From contig JAVEYH010000042.1 in assembly GCA_034003585.1 (NCBI GenBank), positions 1-25,906 on the forward strand: a DNA stretch of 25,906 nt. Direction: 5' to 3'. This document shows, one piece after another, positions 15,312 through 23,557 of the stretch (position 1 is the stretch's first letter; every line of letters begins with the position of its first letter). A program made the position numbers and the translations under genes. The stretch is from JAPXSY01 sp034003585. Its GTDB lineage: Bacteria; Verrucomicrobiota; Kiritimatiellia; RFP12; UBA1067. The notes under the pieces are model-generated. The model had not been told where the DNA came from. It did not search any database and saw nothing but the letters and a program-made list of their open reading frames with translations.

Positions 15312-17348
15312 CTACAGCAGCAACTCCGGCGGCTCCTCCGGCCTTTCTTGCGGCGCTCCGTTGCCGGCGGGGACCGCGGGATCCGCCGGCGCCGGTCCGT
15401 CTTCGCGAACGTCCTCCTGTAGCGCCGGAGCCCCGTCCGGCAGGCGGCCGTGGCGGATCAGGCCCTCCACATCGCGGCCGTCCAACGTCTCGGCCTCCAA
15501 CAAACACTCCACCAGGCGCTCCAGTTTCTCCCGGTTGTCGCACAGCATCCGTTCCGCCCGCGCGTACGCCTCGGCCACCAGCCGCGAGACCTCCGCATCG
15601 ATTTCCTTGGCGGTCTCCTCACTGTAGGCCTGGTTGCGCGCCACTTCGCGGCCCAAAAAGAGCGTCTCCTGGTTGTCGCCGAACGACTGGAACCCGAACC
15701 GGTCGCTCATGCCGTACGAACAGATCATTTTCCGCGCGATCTCGCTCGCCATCTTGATGTCCATGCGCGCGCCGGTGGAGAGATCGTCCGTGAAGAGTTT
15801 TTCCGCGATGCGTCCGCCCATCAGAACCACCAACTGGTCGAGCAGCTCGCTGCGCGTGCGGGTGAGCACGTCCCGTTCGGGGAGCGACATCGTGGCGCCC
15901 AAGGCCTGGCCGCGCGGGATGATCGTGACTTTGTGCAGCGGCTCGGCGTGCTCGCACAGCACCTGCAGCAGCGCGTGCCCCGACTCATGCCAGGCGGTGA
16001 TGCGGCGCTCGCGGTCATCCATGGCCCGGCTGCGGCGCTCGCGGCCCCACAGCACCTTGTCGCGCGCCTCCTCCAGATCGGCCTGACCGACCGAACGCTT
16101 GTCGGAGCGCGCCGCCAGCAGCGCCGCCTCGTTCAGCAGGTTGGCCAGATCCGCGCCGGAAAAACCGGGCGTCCCGCGGGCGATCCGGGCCAAGTCGGCG
16201 TCGCGCGCCAGCTTGATCTTTGCGGCATGCATCCGGAGGATTTCCTCGCGGCCCTGCAGGGTGGGCAGGTCGATGATGATCTGGCGGTCGAACCGGCCCG
16301 GCCGCAGCAGCGCCGGATCCAGCACATCGGCGCGGTTGGTCGCCGCGATGATGATCACGCCTTCCGCGGTCTCGAAGCCGTCCATCTCCACCAGCAGCGC
16401 GTTCAGGGTCTGTTCGCGCTCGTCATGCCCGCCGCCGATGCCGGAGAAGCGGCTGCGGCCGACCGCGTCAATCTCGTCAATGAAAATCAGGCAGGGCGCG
16501 TGCTTCTTGCCCTGTTCGAACATGTCGCGCACCCGCGACGCGCCCACCCCCACGAACATCTCCACGAAATCCGAGCCGCTGATGCTGAAGAAGGGCACGC
16601 CTGCCTCCCCCGCGATCGCCTTGGCGAGCAGCGTCTTGCCCGTTCCGGGCGGCCCCATGAGCAGCACCCCCTTGGGGATCCGGCCGCCGAGTTTCTGGAA
16701 TTTCTGTGGGTCCTTCAGGTACTCGACGATTTCCTGGACCTCCTCCTTGGCCTCCCGGATGCCCGCCACATTCGCGAACGTCAGCTTTTTCTTGTCCTGG
16801 TTCAGCATCTTCGCCCGGCTCTTGCCGAAGCTCATCGCGCCCATGTTGGCCGATTTGATCTGGCGGATGAAGACGAAATAGAGGATCACCAAAATCAGGA
16901 TCACCGGCAGGATCTCGCGGAGCAGCGCGCCGAAGACGTTGGTGTTGTAAACCAGCGGGCAGGGGATCTTCTTTTCGAGCAGGAACTGCTCCAGGTTCTC
17001 CGACGGGATCAGGTTGACGCGGAACCGCTCTTTGGCGGCACCCTTGCGGACCCCCCGGAGGTAGGTCATGCCGTTCGCGTCGCGCACCAGCTCGACCTTC
17101 TCGATCCGCCCCTCTTCCACCAGCCCCCGGAACTCGAGCTGGTCCATGGGCTTCATCTCGCCTTCGGGTTTGTAATAAAACATTCCCAGCATGAACAGCA
17201 GCAACAGACCGACGACCATCCAGGCGCCGAAAACCCGTTTGGGAGGCAGGGCGCCGCTCGCCGCGCCCCCCTCCGGTTTGGCCCCCCGGCCCGGAAGCGC
17301 CGGCGGCTGATTCGGCATCTCGCGCTTGTGATCACTCTCATTCGCCAT
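15312..17348 (-). CDS. ftsH: ATP-dependent zinc metalloprotease FtsH
   Basis: Hexameric membrane AAA+ protease that degrades misfolded membrane and short-lived regulatory proteins. The 678-residue protein has a polar N-terminus, a transmembrane helix (around 40-60), a small periplasmic domain, and a second helix (around 150-172). The AAA domain shows Walker A GPPGTGKT at 232-239, Walker B with FIDEID, and the SRH region ending LLRPGRFDRQ. The protease site is HESGH at 454-458, with the third zinc ligand in the ARMDIKMA segment. The tail is rich in Pro, Glu and Ala. I chose the ATG at 17348; another at 17357 (MKPMANES) is possible. Neither has a Shine-Dalgarno, and a promoter-like element abuts the start, so the mRNA may be nearly leaderless. 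It begins the second half of the gene run. Confidence 0.96.
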   Translation of the reverse strand: MANESDHKREMPNQPPALPGRGAKPEGGAASGALPPKRVFGAWMVVGLLLLFMLGMFYYKPEGEMKPMDQLEFRGLVEEGRIEKVELVRDANGMTYLRGVRKGAAKERFRVNLIPSENLEQFLLEKKIPCPLVYNTNVFGALLREILPVILILVILYFVFIRQIKSANMGAMSFGKSRAKMLNQDKKKLTFANVAGIREAKEEVQEIVEYLKDPQKFQKLGGRIPKGVLLMGPPGTGKTLLAKAIAGEAGVPFFSISGSDFVEMFVGVGASRVRDMFEQGKKHAPCLIFIDEIDAVGRSRFSGIGGGHDEREQTLNALLVEMDGFETAEGVIIIAATNRADVLDPALLRPGRFDRQIIIDLPTLQGREEILRMHAAKIKLARDADLARIARGTPGFSGADLANLLNEAALLAARSDKRSVGQADLEEARDKVLWGRERRSRAMDDRERRITAWHESGHALLQVLCEHAEPLHKVTIIPRGQALGATMSLPERDVLTRTRSELLDQLVVLMGGRIAEKLFTDDLSTGARMDIKMASEIARKMICSYGMSDRFGFQSFGDNQETLFLGREVARNQAYSEETAKEIDAEVSRLVAEAYARAERMLCDNREKLERLVECLLEAETLDGRDVEGLIRHGRLPDGAPALQEDVREDGPAPADPAVPAGNGAPQERPEEPPELLL

Positions 17349-17357
17349 AGGTTTCAT

Positions 17358-17386
17358 ATCATACGTTTCTGAAGCGTTCGGGGCAA
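17358..17386 (-). promoter_or_regulatory. Candidate vegetative promoter of ftsH
   Basis: On the minus strand TTGCCC (17386-17381) and TATGAT (17363-17358) are separated by 17 bases, a good sigma-70-type arrangement (four and five of six matches). Transcription would begin about 17351, three bases before the ATG at 17348. That would exclude the upstream ATG at 17357. Confidence 0.5.
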
Positions 17387-17424
17387 TGCGAAAACAGGAA
17401 TCCCGGGAACCGGTCAGCCCGCAG

Positions 17425-17463
17425 CCCGGCCGCGCCGGGAACACCCGATGGGGTCACGTGACC
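17425..17463. other. Two palindromes in the rng-ftsH gap
   Basis: CCCGGC (17425-17430) pairs with GCCGGG (17434-17439) across a three-base loop. A separate perfect 12-base palindrome, GGTCACGTGACC, lies at 17452-17463. The hairpin could slow transcription leaving rng, though no T-run follows it on the minus strand. The palindrome has the form of a dimeric regulator site upstream of ftsH. Nothing else is recognised in this 170-base gap. Confidence 0.35.
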
Positions 17464-17518
17464 GTTCCGCGTTCATCGCCCGGAATCGGAATCGCCGCCG
17501 GGAGCGCGGACGGTCCCG

Positions 17519-19105
17519 TCACCTCCCGCCCTGTTCGCCGACCGCGTACAGGATCTTCCCGCTCTGGCCGTCCGCAATGCAGAAGGATTCGGGGTGGCGG
17601 TGCAGTTCCGACTTGAAGGTCAGGCGGCCGGTGTACCGGCGCTGCAGTTCCACGAGGAACGCCTCGTCTTCGGTGCGCAGGCGGTCCAGCACACTCGGCG
17701 CCACCACGATCTGCAGCTCCACCAGGCTCTGCCCCTCGTGACGGCCCTTCCGCATGAGCGCCGCGATCTGGCGCTGGATGTCCACACTCAGGGCCAGCGG
17801 CGATTTGACCAGACCGTGGCCGCGGCAATACGGGCAGTCCGAATACATCTGGGACAGCAGGCTCTCTTCCTGGCGCTGACGCGTCATCTCCATGATCCCC
17901 AGCTCCGAGATGGGCAGCACATTCGTGCGGGCGCGGTCGCGCTTGAGCGACTGCTTCATGGCCTTGTAGACCGCGTTCTGATGTTTCCGGGACTTCATGT
18001 CGATCAAGTCCACCACCACCAGCCCGCCGATGTTGCGCAGCCGCAACTGGCGCGCCACCTCCTCCACCGCCTCGAGGTTCACTTCGAGGATGGCCTCCTC
18101 CTGCGACCCCTTGCCGCGGTGGCGTCCGGTGTTCACATCGATGGCGATCAGCGCCTCGGTCTCATCGAAGACCAGATACCCGCCGGACTGGAGATTGACC
18201 TTGCGCCGGAACGCCTCTTCGAGCTGGCGTTCGATGCCGTGGTGCTCGAAGATCGACAACTGGCCCTCATACTGGGCGATCACGTGTTTGGCCCGGCGCG
18301 AGATCCGCCCCGCCACCTCCCGGATGCGGGCGTAGGCGTCGCCGTCATCGATGGTCACGCGGTCGATCTCCTCGGTCAGCCAGTCGCGCACCACGCGTTC
18401 GACCAGATCCGGCTCCTGATACACGCAGGCCGGCGCCCGCAGATTCTTGATGTTGTCCTGCAGTTCATTCCACGACTCCCACAGGTTCCGGAGATCGCGC
18501 ACGAAGGCGCGCTTGCTGGCCCCGGCCCCGACCGTGCGCACGATCAGACCGGCGTCATCCGGCAACGGCAGCCGGTCCAGGATCTTCTTCAGGCGCTGGC
18601 GCTCCTTCGCGTCACCGATCTTGCGCGACACCCCGCGCAACCGCGTGCCCGGCATCATCACCAGATACCGCCCCGGCAGACTCAGGTTGGCGGTCACGCG
18701 CGGCCCCTTGGTACCGATCGGCCCCTTGGTCACCTGCACCACCAGTTCCGAGCCCGGGGGAAACCGTTTCGCGATCTCCTCATTCGAAATGCGCCGGCGG
18801 CGCGTGGGGCGCACGTTCTCCTCGTCGTCATCCAACCGGCTGTCGTCATCCGGCAGCATGTCCCAGTAGTGCAGGAACGCGTTTTTCTTCATGCCGATAT
18901 CGACGAACGCGGCCTGCAGGTCATGCTCCAGATTCTGGATGCGGCCCTTGTAAATGCTTCCGACCAGGCGCTCCTCGGTGGGATGCTCCACCTGGAACTC
19001 CTCCACCCGGCCGTTCTCCACAACCGCCACGCGCGTTTCGAGTTTCTCGACATTCACCACGATCTCGCGCTTGGGCGCGCCTTTTTTGAACCAACCGAAC
19101 AACAT
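17519..19105 (-). CDS. rng: Ribonuclease G/E family endoribonuclease
   Basis: Single-strand endoribonuclease for rRNA processing and mRNA decay. The 528-residue protein begins with an S1-like RNA-binding domain (about 30-130), interrupted by an acidic then basic insert containing PDDDSRLDDDEEN and PTRRRR. The catalytic DNase I-like domain holds the metal-binding aspartates D323 (AIDVNTGR) and D369 (VDLIDM). The zinc-link motif CPYC is at 424-427. There is no long degradosome scaffold, so RNase G is a better name than RNase E. The start at 19105 has a perfect AGGAGG six bases upstream; an in-frame ATG at 19156 has none. It follows rodA by 47 bases. In E. coli rng also lies downstream of mreBCD, so this is conserved synteny. 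Confidence 0.94.
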   Translation of the reverse strand: MLFGWFKKGAPKREIVVNVEKLETRVAVVENGRVEEFQVEHPTEERLVGSIYKGRIQNLEHDLQAAFVDIGMKKNAFLHYWDMLPDDDSRLDDDEENVRPTRRRRISNEEIAKRFPPGSELVVQVTKGPIGTKGPRVTANLSLPGRYLVMMPGTRLRGVSRKIGDAKERQRLKKILDRLPLPDDAGLIVRTVGAGASKRAFVRDLRNLWESWNELQDNIKNLRAPACVYQEPDLVERVVRDWLTEEIDRVTIDDGDAYARIREVAGRISRRAKHVIAQYEGQLSIFEHHGIERQLEEAFRRKVNLQSGGYLVFDETEALIAIDVNTGRHRGKGSQEEAILEVNLEAVEEVARQLRLRNIGGLVVVDLIDMKSRKHQNAVYKAMKQSLKRDRARTNVLPISELGIMEMTRQRQEESLLSQMYSDCPYCRGHGLVKSPLALSVDIQRQIAALMRKGRHEGQSLVELQIVVAPSVLDRLRTEDEAFLVELQRRYTGRLTFKSELHRHPESFCIADGQSGKILYAVGEQGGR

Positions 19106-19152
19106 ATCCGACCTCCTGACTGGACGGGGATTCCGCGTGTCTCGCGCCCCGT

Positions 19153-20325
19153 TCAAAACCTGATCCCCGATTCACGTCCATGTATGGACACACTCTGGAC
19201 TGCCCCCAGCGCCGCCATCATCGACAGCATGAAGGTTCGTCCGTAACTGATAAACGGCAGCGGCAACCCGGTAATGGGCATCATCCCGATCGTCATCGCG
19301 ATATTGATGAACATGTGACTGAAAAGCAGGGAGATGATCCCGACGCAGAACAGGCGCCCCGTATTGTCTTGCGAACGGCCCGCGACCCAGAGCCCGGACC
19401 CGAACAGGCCCAGAAACAAGAGCAGGACCGTCAGCGAACCCGCGAACCCGGCCTCTTCGGCCAGCACCGCGAAAATGAAATCGTTGGACGAGACCGACGG
19501 CGGCAGATACCCCAGCATATACTGCTCGCCTTTGAGATATCCTTTGCCGCGCAGTCCGCCGGACCCGACCGCCATCTCCGACTGCCGCCGGTTGTAGCCG
19601 CTGCTGAGCACATCCTTGTCGGGGAACAGGAACACCTGCAGACGCCGGACCTGATGCGGCTTCAACTGCGTCGCCGCGATCAGGGCCTCGCGCTTCTCCG
19701 GCGTGAGGTCGGCCTTTTCCGCGGCGTAGATCACGCCGAGCAGCACCGCCGCCGCGGCCACCCCGGCCAGTACGCAGGGCCACACCAGACGCGGCGCCAC
19801 CTTCGCCGCGAACAGCATCGCAAGCACGGTCGGCACCAGAACCATCGCCGTTCCGAGATCGGGCTGCAGCAGGATGAGCACCGCCGGAACGCCCGCCACC
19901 AGCAGCGTCAGCAGAAAGGCGCCCACACCCCGTTTCGCGTCCGGATGCCCGTAGAGCCGGGCGAGCACCAGAATGATCGCCACCTTGGCGGGCTCGGACG
20001 GCTGGATGCCGAACAGCCAGCGCCGTCCGCCCATCGTGGTCTCGCCGATAAACGGCACCAGCAGCAGCATGACCAGACAGACGCCATACGCCACCCAACG
20101 CCCGTGCACGAGCGTGGCGAACGGGCAGGCGGCGATCGCCAGGTACACGACCAGCCCCACGCAACCGATCTCCGCGTGCCGCAGGTAGAGCATCCGGAGT
20201 TCCGGATCCTCCCGGACCGAACAGGCGCTGTACACGAACGCCACGCCGATGGCGATCAGCGCGATCATGCAGGAGAAGAGCAGGGGATTCAGGCGTTGGA
20301 ACCGCAGCCATAGCCGTTTGAGCAT
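19153..20325 (-). CDS. rodA: Peptidoglycan polymerase RodA (SEDS family)
   Basis: Glycosyltransferase of the elongasome that polymerises lipid II into glycan strands with PBP2. The 390-residue protein is almost wholly hydrophobic, with about ten transmembrane helices beginning near residue 15. A large extracytoplasmic loop near 190-265 runs into the family signature (FIFAVLAEEAGFAGS). The C-terminal segment PLPFISYGRTFMLSMM resembles the usual PF(I/V)SYGGSS signature, with RTF in place of GSS. The start lies one base after the mrdA stop and has a G-rich ribosome-binding site within the end of mrdA, so translation is probably coupled. RodA rather than FtsW is chosen because mreBCD and PBP2 precede it. 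Confidence 0.95.
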   Translation of the reverse strand: MLKRLWLRFQRLNPLLFSCMIALIAIGVAFVYSACSVREDPELRMLYLRHAEIGCVGLVVYLAIAACPFATLVHGRWVAYGVCLVMLLLVPFIGETTMGGRRWLFGIQPSEPAKVAIILVLARLYGHPDAKRGVGAFLLTLLVAGVPAVLILLQPDLGTAMVLVPTVLAMLFAAKVAPRLVWPCVLAGVAAAAVLLGVIYAAEKADLTPEKREALIAATQLKPHQVRRLQVFLFPDKDVLSSGYNRRQSEMAVGSGGLRGKGYLKGEQYMLGYLPPSVSSNDFIFAVLAEEAGFAGSLTVLLLFLGLFGSGLWVAGRSQDNTGRLFCVGIISLLFSHMFINIAMTIGMMPITGLPLPFISYGRTFMLSMMAALGAVQSVSIHGRESGIRF

Positions 20326-20326
20326 G

Positions 20327-22150
20327 TCAGTCCCCCCTCACATCCGGCGCCGCCGGCGGTTCCGCCGTCTCCGCCGCCGCATTCTCCGGCGGCTGCTCCC
20401 CGAAAAGGGACACCAGGATCTCCCGCACGATCGGCGCCACGGTCAGGCCGCCGGACTCGCCGTCCTCCACCATGACCGCCATCGCCACGGTGGGCCGGTC
20501 AAAAGGCGCGAAGGCCGTAACCCAGGTGTTCTTGCGCCGCACGCCCCCCGCGTCAAACTCGGCCGTACCGGTCTTGGCGGCGACATCGAGCCCCCGCACC
20601 CGGACGCGGCGGCCCGTGCCGCTCTCCGCCACATCCCGCATTCCCGTGCGTACCCGCTCCAGCGCGTCAGCGGACCACCCCATGGCCCGGATCGCTTCCG
20701 GCGCGTGGCGCGCGACATGCGGCCGGTAGAGCGTGCCCCCGTTCGCGAAGGCCGCGGTGACCAGCGCCATCTGCAGCGGCGTGGTGAGCAGCAGCCCCTG
20801 CCCGATGGCGATCTGGCAGGTGTCGCCGGGCCGCCACCGGTCCTTGAGATTCTGCCGTTTCCACTCCTCGGACGGCAGCAGCCCGCGGTTCTCGAAGGGC
20901 AAATCGATTCCGGTCGCCTGCCCCAGCCCCAGTTTGGCGGCCTCGGTGCGAATGGCCTCGTAGCCGACCGTATACCCAAGATGGCAGAAATAGCTGTTGC
21001 ACGACTGCTCGATCGCCTTGCGCAGCGCGACCGCGCCGTGGCCGTACGTGTTCCAGCAATGCAGCCGCATGGTCCCCAGCTCGAAGACCCCCGTACAGGT
21101 GTGGGGCGCCTCGGGGTCCACTCCGCCGTGCGTCAGGGCCGCGATGGCGGTGACCGGTTTGAACGTGCTTCCCGGCGCGTATCCGCCCTGGAGCGCGCGG
21201 TTGAACAACGGCAGATGCGGGTCCGTGTTCAGGCGCCGCCAGAGTCCGGCGGAGATGTACGGCGCGAACGCGTTCGCGTCGTACGCGGGCGCGCTCGCCA
21301 TGGCCAGCACCTCGCCGTTGCGCGGGTCGAGCACCACCCCCGCCCCCCGCAGACCGCGCAGGGCGCGCTCCAGCGCGCGCTGGATCCGCACATCGAGTGT
21401 CAGATGGAGGTCCTGTCCCGTCACCGCCTCCTCGCCCTGATACACCGCATATTTGTACCCCCGGGCGTCCACGCGGATCAGCTTGCCGCCGGAACGTCCG
21501 GTGAGCAGCGCGTTGTACTTCCGCTCGACCCCGTTCGCGCCGAACATCTCGGGCAGGAAGAAATGCACGCGCTCGCCGGGCAACGGCAGCGGCATGTCGC
21601 GCTTGACGTAGCCCAGCACATGCGCGGCCAGCGCCCCCTGGGGGTACGAACGCTCCGGCTGCACATACACGTCCACCCCCGGGAACACGTCCTGGGCCTC
21701 AGCCCAGCGGGCCAGGGTCTCCTGCCCCACATCGCGCCAAGCAAGCAGCGGCATGTACCGGCTGTTGATCACATGATTCGACACCGCCGCATACGAGATC
21801 ACGCGGGGGACCCCCAGCGCCGCGGCGAGCCGGTCGACCTCCGCATCGACCGCATCGATGGTCCGGATCCACGGGCCGCGCTTGCGCAGCTCCTCGACAT
21901 AAAAGGCGATGCAGTAACTGGCGCGGTTCTCGGCCAGGCAGATGCCGTTCCGGTCGAGAATCCGGCCGCGCAACCCCGGCTCCTGCACCCGCCGCACACT
22001 CTGGCGGAGCTGGTCCCGCGAGAAAGACGGGTTCTGCACCACCTGCACCCGGTGCAACCCGGAACCCAGGACCGCGACACCCGCCGCGAACACCAACGCC
22101 AGCAAGGCGATGCGCCAGCTATCGGTCTGTTTCTGTCCACCCGATTCCAT
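20327..22150 (-). CDS. mrdA: Penicillin-binding protein 2 (elongasome transpeptidase)
   Basis: Monofunctional class B PBP that cross-links new lateral-wall peptidoglycan with RodA. The 607-residue protein has a short cytoplasmic tail, one transmembrane anchor (about 12-30), the dimerisation domain beginning near RGRILDRNG, and a complete transpeptidase domain. The catalytic STFK is at 328-331 (nucleophile S328), the SCN motif is at 383-385 and KTG begins at K526. The C-terminus is a short Pro/Ala/Glu-rich tail. It overlaps the end of mreD by 32 bases, and rodA starts one base after it, a tightly coupled mreD-mrdA-rodA block. No beta-lactam resistance feature can be read from the sequence. Confidence 0.96.
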   Translation of the reverse strand: MESGGQKQTDSWRIALLALVFAAGVAVLGSGLHRVQVVQNPSFSRDQLRQSVRRVQEPGLRGRILDRNGICLAENRASYCIAFYVEELRKRGPWIRTIDAVDAEVDRLAAALGVPRVISYAAVSNHVINSRYMPLLAWRDVGQETLARWAEAQDVFPGVDVYVQPERSYPQGALAAHVLGYVKRDMPLPLPGERVHFFLPEMFGANGVERKYNALLTGRSGGKLIRVDARGYKYAVYQGEEAVTGQDLHLTLDVRIQRALERALRGLRGAGVVLDPRNGEVLAMASAPAYDANAFAPYISAGLWRRLNTDPHLPLFNRALQGGYAPGSTFKPVTAIAALTHGGVDPEAPHTCTGVFELGTMRLHCWNTYGHGAVALRKAIEQSCNSYFCHLGYTVGYEAIRTEAAKLGLGQATGIDLPFENRGLLPSEEWKRQNLKDRWRPGDTCQIAIGQGLLLTTPLQMALVTAAFANGGTLYRPHVARHAPEAIRAMGWSADALERVRTGMRDVAESGTGRRVRVRGLDVAAKTGTAEFDAGGVRRKNTWVTAFAPFDRPTVAMAVMVEDGESGGLTVAPIVREILVSLFGEQPPENAAAETAEPPAAPDVRGD

Positions 22151-22658
22151 TGCCCTCTTTCACCGGTCTTTCACTTCCGGAGACGCGGTCCAGCAGACCG
22201 CAAAACCCAAACCCCAAAGCCCCCGCAGCCAAACCCGCGGGCGCCGCATACCCGGCCGCCGCCAGCGTCTGCCACAGGAGGGGCCAGCCGCCGATTCCGG
22301 TACACAGCCGCGTCCACAACGTCTGCGCCATTGCCGCCACCGCCACCAGCGCCGCGCCCTGCGCCACGGACGCGGTCAGAAACAGCCGCTGCATCAGCCG
22401 GACCGCACCGTACGCGGCCAGCAGAAACCCGATCGTGCAGAACAGCGGCAGCCCGCCCAGCAGGTCGGTCAGCGCGCCCGCCCACGTCAGCGCGGTCAGC
22501 GCCACGGGCCACGGCCGGGTGAGCGCGTAATACAACGCCGCCGCAGTCAAAAAACCGGGTTTCGCGGGAACGGGCGGGATCACGGGGACCATCTCCTGAA
22601 GCAGCGCGGCCGCGCCGAGCGCGAAGAGGATCCGGAACAGGTCCGTGTCAAGGCGCAT
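22119..22658 (-). CDS. mreD: Rod shape-determining protein MreD
   Basis: Small polytopic membrane protein of the elongasome, 179 residues, mostly hydrophobic with about five or six predicted helices and a polar C-terminal tail. Similarity between MreD proteins is weak, so the call rests mainly on size, topology and position directly between mreC and mrdA. The ATG at 22658 has GGGAGGT four to five bases upstream and overlaps the mreC stop by 11 bases. An upstream in-frame start at 22733 would add an arginine- and tryptophan-rich stretch antisense to nothing and overlapping mreC, and is unlikely. Confidence 0.88.
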   Translation of the reverse strand: MRLDTDLFRILFALGAAALLQEMVPVIPPVPAKPGFLTAAALYYALTRPWPVALTALTWAGALTDLLGGLPLFCTIGFLLAAYGAVRLMQRLFLTASVAQGAALVAVAAMAQTLWTRLCTGIGGWPLLWQTLAAAGYAAPAGLAAGALGFGFCGLLDRVSGSERPVKEGNGIGWTETDR

Positions 22659-23499
22659 GCGCACCTCCCAGCGAGAGCACAAACACCTCGTCCAGCGCGG
22701 CCAAATCCACCGCCGGCATGACCGCGGCCTCACGCGACAACGCGTTCGGCTCGATCCGGCTGTTCAGCAGATAGCCGATGGTGAGCCCCTTCGGGAAGGT
22801 CTGCCCCAAACCGGAGGTCACCACCCGCGTGCGGGGGGCCGGCTCGAAGTCCCGCGCCAGATAACGCAGCCGCAACGGGTCCACCACATACAGCAGCGTG
22901 AGTTCGGGCCCGGCCGCAGGCACCGCGCCCCCGCCGTACAGAATGCCGCGCACCAGCCCCACCCCCTCGCCGGGCGTTTCGAGTTCGCACGCCACGCGGC
23001 TGTTGGGATCCGTGATCAGCATCACGTCGCTGGTGTGCGGCGAGACCTCCGTCACCCGGCCGACCACGCCGTCCGGCACCACAACCGGCGCGCCTTTGCG
23101 CACCCCGTGGAGCGAGCCTTTGGCGAGCCGCACCTGCTGCCAGACCGCCGAGGTGCCGCCGCGCGAAAGGATGGGCGCGGCCAGCCAGCGGCAGGGGACC
23201 GGCGGCGTGAAATCGAGCAGCGCGCGCAGGCGCCGGGTCTCCGCCTCCAGCGCCTCGACATCGGCCACCGCCATCCGCAGACGCGCCACGTCGCGCTCCA
23301 GCATGGCGTTCCGGGCCGCCAGCCGGGTCCGCGAAAACACGGCCCGCACGCGCAGCCACACGCTCCGCTCAAACCAGACGCAGGCTTTTTCGTAGGGATA
23401 GAGGGCTTCGCGGACAAAACCATGCGCGCCCGAGCGCCAGAAAACCAGCGCCGCGAGCGTCACCGCCAACAGTCCGACCCACCATTTCGTTTGCTTCAT
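22648..23499 (-). CDS. mreC: Rod shape-determining protein MreC
   Basis: Periplasmic scaffold of the elongasome that activates PBP2-RodA. The 283-residue protein has one N-terminal transmembrane helix (about 7-22), a coiled coil (about 63-97, rich in Leu, Arg, Glu and Ala) and the double beta-barrel domain to the end. The segment GVVGRVTEVSPHTSDVMLITDPNSRV is typical of the family; it lies about residues 148-173. The ATG follows a G-rich ribosome-binding region. It lies 58 bases after mreB and overlaps mreD by 11 bases, so it belongs to the mreBCD operon. Confidence 0.94.
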   Translation of the reverse strand: MKQTKWWVGLLAVTLAALVFWRSGAHGFVREALYPYEKACVWFERSVWLRVRAVFSRTRLAARNAMLERDVARLRMAVADVEALEAETRRLRALLDFTPPVPCRWLAAPILSRGGTSAVWQQVRLAKGSLHGVRKGAPVVVPDGVVGRVTEVSPHTSDVMLITDPNSRVACELETPGEGVGLVRGILYGGGAVPAAGPELTLLYVVDPLRLRYLARDFEPAPRTRVVTSGLGQTFPKGLTIGYLLNSRIEPNALSREAAVMPAVDLAALDEVFVLSLGGAHAP

Positions 23500-23557
23500 T
23501 TCCGGTCACCCCCCGTTTCGCCGGGCAGGCAGAGACCAGAAAGCAACCGAGGGAAAA

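Noticed and set aside
15292..15543. N-terminal extension of folP by 84 codons
   Set aside because: The extension lies inside ftsH, is Gly/Arg-rich without DHPS similarity, and the GTG at 15291 has a strong ribosome-binding site.
15450..17372. Long open frame antisense to ftsH
   Set aside because: FtsH on the opposite strand is fully supported by motifs; the antisense product has no domain and a shadow-like composition.
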